Below, in pieces: positions 1 to 5,823 of a stretch of DNA of 7,699 nucleotides; positions within the stretch are counted from its first letter, which is position 1, and every line of letters begins with the position of its first letter. Both the position numbers and the translations under genes were made by a program. The stretch covers positions 124 through 7,822 of the forward strand of contig MHZD01000194.1 in NCBI GenBank assembly GCA_001828645.1. Reading direction: 5' to 3'. This DNA is from Planctomycetes bacterium RIFOXYC2_FULL_41_27 (GTDB lineage Bacteria; Planctomycetota; Brocadiia; Brocadiales; Brocadiaceae). The notes beneath the pieces are model-generated. The model searched no databases. It was not told where the DNA came from and saw nothing but the letters and a program-made list of their open reading frames with translations.

Positions 1-3000
1 AAGGATGACCCATTAACACCCCTTGCCGTTGTTGCGCCCACAAACTGGATGCTGAATCGGCTTCAGGAACGCCTGGTCATGGGACAAGACGCCACTCCTG
101 GTTCGAGATATACAGAGACGGGTTTTTTGAATATCTCTTTTATGAACTTCTATGTCTTTGCAAGCGAGATATGCAGACGAGCTGGAGCGGATGTTGGCCA
201 AATTGTTCGACATTCGGTTGTGTATGAATACCTTATTGCAGGATTATTGAAGCAGCATACACACGGCGAGCCTCTCTTTAAAAATGTACAGTCGCTGCCG
301 GCGCTTGCCGGGTCTCTCTATCAGGTTATACAAGACCTTGCTGACGCAAACGTTCATATCGATAGCTTAAAGGAGGCCGTTAAGGAAGGATTTATCGAGG
401 GTGCCGAGGTGCAGAAACTCAACGGAGTAATCAATCTGTATGATTTGTTCAAACAGAAATTAAAGAACTTACATATATCCCATTATGCCGATGTGTATCA
501 TCTGGCTGCTTCATGCGTGCAGGATTCAAAATTCCTTAAAAATTTTAAATATATTCTGGCGTATGGGTTCTATGACCTTACCGGTGTCGAACAGGATTTT
601 TTTGGAGAGATATTCAGGTCTCATCCTACCATGCTATTTCTGCCTTACCAAAAGAAACATCCATCCTTTGCATACGTAAAGCCCTTTTTTGAGTCATTTG
701 TATTGGGGATGGCACGTGATGTAGAGGAACTGCCTCCAGTTACGGGATTTTCTTGCCTTATGAATTCCCAATTAGAGGATAATGCTCATGTGCGTGAATT
801 TCAGGGTGAAATCCAAAATCCAAAACTTGTGGTGAGCGAAGTAGAACCATCCGAAACCTGTGGTGAGCAAAGCCAAACCATCCAGCATCCGGATAATACC
901 CAATACTTGGCGAATGTGCACATTATTAACGCCTCCGGCAAAAGGGACGAGGTATGGACTGTCGCTAAGGAGATACTTCAATTGGCGGGAGCAGGTTATA
1001 AGATGGATGAGATTGGAGTTGTTGCGAGGACGCTTGAACCTTACGCTGATGCCATCAACAAAATATTTCAGGAAAACGATATTCCGTTTACAACCAGCAC
1101 ACATGAGCCGTTGGAAAGATATCCACTGGTAAAGGTCATCCGTCAAATACTCCTCCTGAAGCGGGAAGATTATTATCGTCCCATGGTCGTTGAATTGCTG
1201 AATTCGCCTTACTTCAAGGCGCCTGCGTTTGATCATAAAGGAGTCACCCCACGTCCTGATCTCTGGGATATCCTGAGCAGGAGACTGGGTATTCGTGGCG
1301 GTATTGAGTGTTGGTTATCAAGGCTTGAGCAGGCGAAGTCCATGGAAGAGGAGACGCTGGACTTGGATAATGCAGCAAATATGTCAAAAGGTGTCACAAA
1401 AAAGGTAACAGTTCACCCCCACCTAAACCTCCCCCATCAAGGGGGAGGAATACAAGGGAACAATGAGTATTCCCCGCCCCTGGTGGGAGGGGTTAGGGGA
1501 GGGGGCGAACTGTTACCAAAAAAGAATGGAACTACCCCCCCTCTCCCCCCCTTGCGAAGGGGGGGACAAAGGGGAGGTGAAGATTTGATCATCGAGGGGG
1601 AGGGTGCAGATGAGGAAGAAACAGGGAGTCACATCCGTATCCCGGCAAATCAAATTGAATTTCTCGAGAAGATTCTCCGTAAATTATCAATCGACTTATC
1701 TTCTATTCCTGAAAAGGCATCGTGGACAGCTATGAGTCGCAGTATGGCTCTTTTTCTCCAAACCTATATCACCTTTCCCTCTGAAGGTATAAATCCTGAG
1801 GGCCAAAAAAGAGACCACCTGATAATAAACAAAATATCGGAATTATTGCATACACTATGCACCCTGGACTGTTTGAATGAAGAAGTAACTCAGGATCAAT
1901 TTGTGGATACCTTTCTGGATGCTTGCCGGCAGGAAGGCTTGCCCGTGGGAATAGAGAACGGCAGGGGAGTGAAGGTGCTGGATGCTATGTCGGCTCGAGG
2001 TATTCCATGCCGCGCTTTGTTTATTTTGGGTCTTAACGAAAAGGTGTTCCCACGTGCTATTTCCGAAGAACCGTTTCTGAGAGATCATATCCGCCGTAGA
2101 CTCTCTGGGGTACTGGGAAATCTTATTCCAGAAAAGCTTAGGGGCTTTGAAGAAGAGCGATTGCTCTTTTACTTCCTGTTGAATGCCGCACAGGAACAGC
2201 TTTATCTCCTCTACGAACGTTCGGATGAAGCAGGAAAACCTAAGGTTCAGTCACATTACCTTATGGATATACTTCAAAAAGTTAAAAACATATCCATAGC
2301 AAGGAATGATTATCAAGACCATAGCATTTACGTACCGCGTGGGATTAAAGACAAACTTTTTGGGAAAGAAATCTCCTTGCTTACTCCCAAGGAAGTAGGG
2401 ATTCGAATGGCACTCGATAAAATAGACCCCGCCTCATTTATGACGGCATTTGGGACCAACGCAGTTCTCTTTGCTCGTTCACAATCAGCACTAGATTTTA
2501 TAGAAGGTTACAAACACCACCATTTAACGGCGTATGATGGTGTTATTGGTGATATGTCTCAATGGTGGGAAAAGCGGGCATGCAATGGTATTAGTCCTAC
2601 TACTTTAGAGGCATTTGGTATCTGCCCATTCAAGTTTTTTATGGGGGAAGTTCTAGAATTGGAGTCCCTGGAAGAGCCGGAAAAGATTGATGTAATAGCA
2701 GCCGTGGATCTTGGCAGCCTTTATCACCGCATTTTAAAGGACTTTTATGGGCATTTGATAGAAAAAGGATATTTTTACAAAAAGGCAAAAGGGTTAAATC
2801 CAATTGAACTTTTACATAGTATTACCCAAAAATATTTCACTGACATTGAACAAAAAATACCAATTCCATACCCGATCCTCTGGGAGAACAAAAAAGAGGA
2901 GGTACTCGGTTTTCTGGCAAAATTTGTAACATGGGACCTGGATCGTATCGAACAAACAGGTTATATCCCCACGTATCTGGAAAGGAAGGCACATCTCAGC

Positions 3001-3615
3001 GCACAGGACGAACTAATCAAGCTCATGTCTGTATACTCTAAACAAGATAAGGCTTCAGAATTAACCTTTAAGGGAAAGATTGACCGCATAGATTTGAAGT
3101 CAACGGAAAATGCCATTAAATACCGTGTAATCGATTACAAATCAGGAAAATATCCGAAGGAAAATCTATTGAAATCTGCTATTCGTGGTCAAAAATTGCA
3201 GCTTCCCTTTTATATCATTATGGCAGAACGTTTACTATCGGAAGAAATCAGGAAGAGGCGTATTCGACAAGGTCAGACAAGTCTGGAGGATGCGTCTTTT
3301 GTTTATATTGCACAGGATATGGAAGATAAAAAGGGGCAGAAAGGTACGCCAGAAAAAACAATCAAGGGAGACGACTGGCAAGATTCTCAGGGACAATGCT
3401 GGGAGACGGTGAAAGAATTTTTGCATTATATACGCGAGGGCATATTCCCCATTTCGCCAACTGAAAATACTCAGAAATGTGAGTGGTGCGAATTTGTTGC
3501 CGCATGCCGAAGAGGCCATCAGCCGTTGAAAGCCAGGTTGGAACAGGATGCAAGGCTAAAGAGATACCGGGAAATTGGCAATTTGGGTATAAGTAAAAAA
3601 TCCAATAAATCCTGA
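1..3615 (+). CDS. AddB-like helicase/Fe-S PD-(D/E)XK nuclease, 5' end outside window
   Basis: This is probably the AddB-type subunit of a RecBCD/AddAB-like recombination and repair nuclease, acting on DNA ends in the cytoplasm. The frame is open to base 1 and residues before the first ATG (49) read like family sequence (PLAVVAPTNWML), so the start is upstream. Counting from that ATG, a helicase-like segment begins near residue 290 (VHIINASGKRDEVW) and the AddB-type segment LFILGLNEKVFP lies at 657-668. The C-terminal nuclease shows H893, D1012 (GKIDRID), D1029 and K1031 (IDYKSG), and Q1051/Y1055 (QLPFY). Cys859, Cys1144, Cys1147 and Cys1153 (one C, then CxxCx5C) match the AddB 4Fe-4S cluster. 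No Walker A is visible, though the missing N-terminus could hold one. Visible length is about 1204 residues, including repeat-derived insertions near 260-280 and 452-511. No AddA partner follows; upstream is unseen. The family call is firm; the exact subfamily is not. Confidence 0.88.
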   Translation, partial: KDDPLTPLAVVAPTNWMLNRLQERLVMGQDATPGSRYTETGFLNISFMNFYVFASEICRRAGADVGQIVRHSVVYEYLIAGLLKQHTHGEPLFKNVQSLPALAGSLYQVIQDLADANVHIDSLKEAVKEGFIEGAEVQKLNGVINLYDLFKQKLKNLHISHYADVYHLAASCVQDSKFLKNFKYILAYGFYDLTGVEQDFFGEIFRSHPTMLFLPYQKKHPSFAYVKPFFESFVLGMARDVEELPPVTGFSCLMNSQLEDNAHVREFQGEIQNPKLVVSEVEPSETCGEQSQTIQHPDNTQYLANVHIINASGKRDEVWTVAKEILQLAGAGYKMDEIGVVARTLEPYADAINKIFQENDIPFTTSTHEPLERYPLVKVIRQILLLKREDYYRPMVVELLNSPYFKAPAFDHKGVTPRPDLWDILSRRLGIRGGIECWLSRLEQAKSMEEETLDLDNAANMSKGVTKKVTVHPHLNLPHQGGGIQGNNEYSPPLVGGVRGGGELLPKKNGTTPPLPPLRRGGQRGGEDLIIEGEGADEEETGSHIRIPANQIEFLEKILRKLSIDLSSIPEKASWTAMSRSMALFLQTYITFPSEGINPEGQKRDHLIINKISELLHTLCTLDCLNEEVTQDQFVDTFLDACRQEGLPVGIENGRGVKVLDAMSARGIPCRALFILGLNEKVFPRAISEEPFLRDHIRRRLSGVLGNLIPEKLRGFEEERLLFYFLLNAAQEQLYLLYERSDEAGKPKVQSHYLMDILQKVKNISIARNDYQDHSIYVPRGIKDKLFGKEISLLTPKEVGIRMALDKIDPASFMTAFGTNAVLFARSQSALDFIEGYKHHHLTAYDGVIGDMSQWWEKRACNGISPTTLEAFGICPFKFFMGEVLELESLEEPEKIDVIAAVDLGSLYHRILKDFYGHLIEKGYFYKKAKGLNPIELLHSITQKYFTDIEQKIPIPYPILWENKKEEVLGFLAKFVTWDLDRIEQTGYIPTYLERKAHLSAQDELIKLMSVYSKQDKASELTFKGKIDRIDLKSTENAIKYRVIDYKSGKYPKENLLKSAIRGQKLQLPFYIIMAERLLSEEIRKRRIRQGQTSLEDASFVYIAQDMEDKKGQKGTPEKTIKGDDWQDSQGQCWETVKEFLHYIREGIFPISPTENTQKCEWCEFVAACRRGHQPLKARLEQDARLKRYREIGNLGISKKSNKS
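825..886 (+). repeat. Tandem imperfect 31-bp direct repeat inside the AddB-like gene
   Basis: Two adjacent 31-bp copies (825-855 and 856-886) share the core TGTGGTGAGC and later AACCATCC, with 23 of the first 28 positions identical. Because 31 is not a multiple of three, the copies are read in different frames: the first gives LVVSEVEPSE, the second CGEQSQTIQ. The resulting peptide lies between the N-terminal part of the protein and the helicase segment starting near residue 290. The GGTGAGCGAAGT-type sequence resembles short dispersed repeats that I recall being translated inside proteins of several environmental bacteria. That resemblance is from memory; the duplication itself is seen directly. 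Confidence 0.7.
1404..1517. repeat. 114-bp GC-rich palindromic element with 11-bp inverted ends, in frame inside a gene
   Basis: The element begins GGTAACAGTTC (1404-1414) and ends with its exact reverse complement (1507-1517). Inside are further paired segments: CCTCCCCC/GGGGGAGG (1428-1435 with 1441-1448, loop ATCAA) and GGAATAC/GTATTCC (1447-1453 with 1467-1473). The two halves are near reverse complements throughout. Six A residues flank it on each side (1398-1403 and 1518-1523), a possible target-site duplication, although homopolymers can match by chance. The length is 38 codons, or 40 with the duplication, and there is no stop in the host frame. It adds roughly residues 452-490, rich in Pro and Gly (SPPLVGGVRGGG), in what looks like a linker. 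It looks like a small non-autonomous (MITE- or REP-like) repeat. Confidence 0.78.
1532..1580. repeat. Second GC-rich palindromic hairpin element in the same linker
   Basis: A perfect 10-bp stem (1544-1553 with 1557-1566) contains seven C residues facing seven G residues around a three-base GCG loop. A second C-run (1535-1541) faces G-rich 1571-1577 beyond a short bulge. It begins only about 15 bp after the 114-bp palindrome ends, but its ends differ from that element, so it seems to be a separate repeat of similar composition. It is translated as PPLPPLRRGGQRGG without a stop, at about residues 495-511 of the AddB-like protein. An acidic stretch (GEGADEEETG) follows, consistent with a flexible surface linker. 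Confidence 0.68.
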
Positions 3616-3680
3616 CCTGTCTTTAATCCAAGTAGGACAAATCGGATTGCTGTCCAATTATATATGGAATCAAAAATAAG

Positions 3681-3738
3681 TGTAACTATTCAGCCGCCTT
3701 CAGTTGGCTAAATAGTTACAAATATTTCATATTTTTTT
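3681..3738 (+). terminator. Probable intrinsic terminator after the AddB-like gene
   Basis: Arms 3681-3695 (TGTAACTATTCAGCC) and 3706-3720 pair at 14 of 15 positions around a 10-base loop. Eleven bases after the stem comes a run of seven T (3732-3738). It lies 65 bp after the AddB-like stop. The gap between stem and T-run is longer than in a textbook terminator, and the stem is AT-rich at its base. A mobile palindromic repeat that doubles as terminator is the alternative. Since the neighbouring genes converge here, it might work in both directions. Confidence 0.5.
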
Positions 3739-3814
3739 CATCAAACATCCTTAGCTATGATCACAAATTGATATATCTCGCAACGTGTGAGTACCTAAGC
3801 TAAAATAATATTGA

Positions 3815-3991
3815 AATACTCCTTTTAATAACATTGCAAATAAGATTAGAGTGCTTGTCAAACAGTCGGGTTTTTCTGTAGGGGCTGATGTTATAAGCGT
3901 TACCGCCCCTGTCTGCGCAACGATTGTAAAGTCAAATGATCAGGGAAAAACATGTACTATTGAAAATGGCTGTTTAAATCTTACAAAGTAA
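3815..3991 (+). pseudogene. Possible relic of a gene 3' end (coding-like stretch)
   Basis: In the frame ending at the TAA at 3989-3991 the translation reads like ordinary protein, for example VGADVISVTAPVCATIVK and then TIENGCLNLTK. The frame is closed upstream by a TGA at 3812-3814. The only candidate start giving most of this peptide is GTG at 3851 (47 codons), and no ribosome binding site precedes it. A decayed C-terminal fragment is therefore more likely than a working small gene. I do not recognise the family. A chance open stretch remains possible at this length. Confidence 0.22.
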
Positions 3992-4038
3992 AACCACTGA
4001 CTGATAAAAGCGTTTAGAACACGGATTTCACAGATAAG
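3992..4038. repeat. Possible relic of a dispersed repeat
   Basis: The segments AACCACTGACTGAT (3992-4005) and ACACGGATTTCACAGATAAG (4019-4038) resemble a dispersed intergenic repeat with alternating CACTGATT/ACACGGATT/CACAGAT words, which I recall from many environmental bacterial genomes. There is only one degraded copy here, with 13 unrelated bases between the halves, so the call rests on memory alone. Confidence 0.22.
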
Positions 4039-4074
4039 ACAATTTGAAGATACAAATAATTTGTGGGAATTTAA

Positions 4075-4749
4075 TTAATGAATCAATTCTTTTGGGATAC
4101 CGATATCCGACACAATAACCTTTCCTGTATAACTCGGTCCGTCGTTCAGGTAAAAACCCTTTTTTGCAACGGCAAAGGTTACGGTTTTCGTGGCCTTAAT
4201 GGCAGCGCCTAAAAATTTGCCAGTGTTACAGTCGAGACCCGAAGGTATGTCCACAGATAAAGTAGGTTTATTCAGATTGTTAACTCCGCTAATAAGCGTT
4301 TTAAATGGTTCACGGACATCCCCCGAAAGCCCTGTCCCGAACAAGGCATCTGCCAGGATATTATAACCATTCAACTCCTTTAAAATACTGTTTACACCGG
4401 GAATATCAAGAATCTCCTTCACTGGAATTTTCATGTTGAGGAGTATTTGTAGGTTTGTGCCAGCATCGCCATCTTTTAAGATGTCGGAAATCTTTGCAAC
4501 GAGAAAAACATATACTGAAATGCTGTGGTTATGAAGATGCCGCGCTACGACAAAACCATCACCACCATTATTCCCTTTCCCGCACAAAATGGCCACTTTT
4601 GCTTGTTGCGGGTCGTCTAACATTTTCAAGATTTCTTCTGCAACATTCCTTCCGGCATTTTCCATGAGGATAATCCCAGGAATTTTGTATTCCTCAATGG
4701 CCTTTCTATCCAACTCCTTCATTTCTTCGCGTGTTAATGTTTTTTCCAT
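4075..4749 (-). CDS. nnrE: NAD(P)H-hydrate epimerase (YjeF N-terminal domain, stand-alone)
   Basis: This enzyme interconverts the R and S epimers of damaged NADHX and NADPHX so that the S-specific dehydratase can restore NAD(P)H, a cytoplasmic metabolite-repair step. The 224-residue product has the family landmarks in order: MENAGRNVAEEI (29-40), the glycine-rich GNNGGDG loop (59-65), ADALFGTGLSG (133-143), SVDIPSGLD (165-173) and TKTVTFAVAKKG (187-198). It ends at the usual end of the YjeF N-terminal domain, so the ADP/ATP-dependent dehydratase domain fused in many bacteria is absent and must be encoded elsewhere if present. The ATG at 4749 is preceded by only a weak ribosome binding site (AGAAG). 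The gene lies 110 bp after the deoxyribosyltransferase-like gene on the same strand, and a promoter candidate in that gap suggests separate control. Confidence 0.93.
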   Translation of the reverse strand: MEKTLTREEMKELDRKAIEEYKIPGIILMENAGRNVAEEILKMLDDPQQAKVAILCGKGNNGGDGFVVARHLHNHSISVYVFLVAKISDILKDGDAGTNLQILLNMKIPVKEILDIPGVNSILKELNGYNILADALFGTGLSGDVREPFKTLISGVNNLNKPTLSVDIPSGLDCNTGKFLGAAIKATKTVTFAVAKKGFYLNDGPSYTGKVIVSDIGIPKELIH

Positions 4750-4834
4750 TTTAAAACTTCTGAAAATGAAGCCGTACTACATATTATTTCAAAAAAGACA
4801 TTACTTCCAATTTTCTATAAACCTTTGTTAAAAC

Positions 4835-4863
4835 TATGTAACCTTTGAAAATGTTGTTGTCAA
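4835..4863 (-). promoter_or_regulatory. Candidate sigma-70-type promoter for the epimerase gene
   Basis: On the minus strand a perfect -35 box TTGACA (4863-4858) is followed after 17 bp by TACATA (4840-4835), a weak -10 box. The -35 box overlaps the TGA stop of the upstream deoxyribosyltransferase-like gene. Transcription would start near 4828, leaving a leader of about 80 bases before the ATG at 4749. A second weaker candidate (TTGGAA, 18 bp, TAATAT) lies closer to the start codon. This is inferred from consensus only. Confidence 0.4.
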
Positions 4864-5780
4864 TTTTCTACTTTCCTTCCTGTCATTGCTTCAAGCCTTT
4901 TGACAAGTAACTCTTTTAGTTCTGTCATATCTTTGTATTCGGGAACGTTATAGGCAGCAAGATCGAAATGTAGAGATGTCCCCTTTTTACGGTAAAGAAT
5001 AGGATGTTTGCCAATTGCATGCGCATAGCCCACCTCATAATAAACATTGGGCCTTTCTCCCGTGAGGTCTGCAATCAAAAATTCTGAGTTGGCGATACAC
5101 TGAAGAATAACATCAGTAATTTTGTCCTGGTGTTCTACATCATCGGCACGACGTGCACTTATATCAAACCTATTGCAAACTTCTTTAATAGTATCGCGTA
5201 CATCATCAAGTTCTGGAATCGATTTATCCATCCACATCAAGATAAACGCAGTGTTAGGAGCGTAGTTACTATAAGGGGTTTGCCTTACAATCCCTAAAGG
5301 GGGTACAGTTTTTATTATAGATAAAGCCGTATCCATTCCCTCCTCCGCATCTTTTTTGGCCTCATCCAGGGTTGTTTCATAGTCTATATCAGCTCGGTTA
5401 TCCCCTACTCCAGATAACCAAGCACGGGCGCTATTGTCTACCATTCTAACCGTTTTTGGTCCACTTTCTGGATATGGCCGTTTATATTTATGTTTCTTTA
5501 TTGCTGCAATGACTTGACGCATTACGTAGTATAAAAACTCAGGATTATATAAGACATGAGGTAGGACTTTTGTGTTTAGAGAGTGAAACCATATCTGTGT
5601 AGCATTAGTTAAGTCGGAAACAGCATTCTTATGAATCTGATCAATGTTCTCCCAATAGATTGCTTCATTCTTCTCATTCACAGGCCATCTTTCGAGAAAA
5701 TTTACTATTCTCTCTTTTAATTTATATCCTTCATCATATAAATGTTGAATATCAGGTGGAAGATTTTGTTCAGATAACAT
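4860..5780 (-). CDS. Two-domain protein with C-terminal nucleoside 2-deoxyribosyltransferase/TIR-like domain
   Basis: The C-terminal part (about 177-300) looks like the Rossmann-like fold shared by nucleoside 2-deoxyribosyltransferases and related TIR-like proteins. It opens with a strand (NTAFILMWM), continues with ISARRADD (207-214), and carries the signature [20 protein letters not shown] (237-256). Glu249 sits where the deoxyribosyltransferase nucleophile is expected. The aspartate usually six residues earlier is Arg243, so classical deoxyribosyl transfer is doubtful; NAD or nucleotide cleavage, or binding only, are alternatives. Residues 1-176 are mostly predicted helical by eye and I do not recognise them. 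There is no signal peptide or membrane segment. The ATG at 5780 has a strong AAAGGAG site, and the gene starts 43 bp after the restriction/methylase gene, which suggests one operon and perhaps an effector role in defence. The function is not established. Confidence 0.75.
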   Translation of the reverse strand: MLSEQNLPPDIQHLYDEGYKLKERIVNFLERWPVNEKNEAIYWENIDQIHKNAVSDLTNATQIWFHSLNTKVLPHVLYNPEFLYYVMRQVIAAIKKHKYKRPYPESGPKTVRMVDNSARAWLSGVGDNRADIDYETTLDEAKKDAEEGMDTALSIIKTVPPLGIVRQTPYSNYAPNTAFILMWMDKSIPELDDVRDTIKEVCNRFDISARRADDVEHQDKITDVILQCIANSEFLIADLTGERPNVYYEVGYAHAIGKHPILYRKKGTSLHFDLAAYNVPEYKDMTELKELLVKRLEAMTGRKVEN

Positions 5781-5785
5781 ATCAT

Positions 5786-5792
5786 CTCCTTT
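5786..5792 (-). promoter_or_regulatory. Strong ribosome binding site
   Basis: AAAGGAG on the minus strand lies 5 bases before the ATG at 5780 and fixes the start of the deoxyribosyltransferase-like gene. It sits in a 43-bp gap without an obvious terminator, consistent with co-transcription from the methylase gene. Confidence 0.75.
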
Positions 5793-5823
5793 AATGAAAA
5801 GTTACTATTGCTCCAGATAGTTT

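Larger units (their letters stand above)
3616..4074. other. 459-bp convergent intergenic region
   Basis: This gap separates the rightward AddB-like gene from the leftward epimerase. It contains the hairpin and T-run at 3681-3738, the possible gene relic at 3815-3991 and a repeat-like segment at 3992-4038. I see no tRNA, no riboswitch and no credible complete small gene. No clear terminator for the leftward epimerase lies just past its stop; the hairpin further on may serve. The rest (3739-3814 and 4039-4074) is AT-rich with nothing I can name. Confidence 0.6.

Noticed and set aside
49..51. ATG at 49 as the start of the AddB-like gene
   Set aside because: The frame is open to base 1 and the 16 codons before it read as conserved family sequence, so the start lies outside the window.
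772..1236. 154-codon open frame on the minus strand
   Set aside because: It lies antisense to well-supported AddB-like coding sequence, has no recognisable motif and resembles a chance open frame.
1404..1580. CRISPR-like or pseudogene signal from the repeated C- and G-runs
   Set aside because: The units are palindromes of unequal length without regular spacers, and the host frame stays open with all downstream nuclease motifs intact.
4071..4078. TTAATTAA palindrome at the epimerase stop
   Set aside because: An 8-bp palindrome of A and T is expected by chance in AT-rich sequence and has no supporting context.
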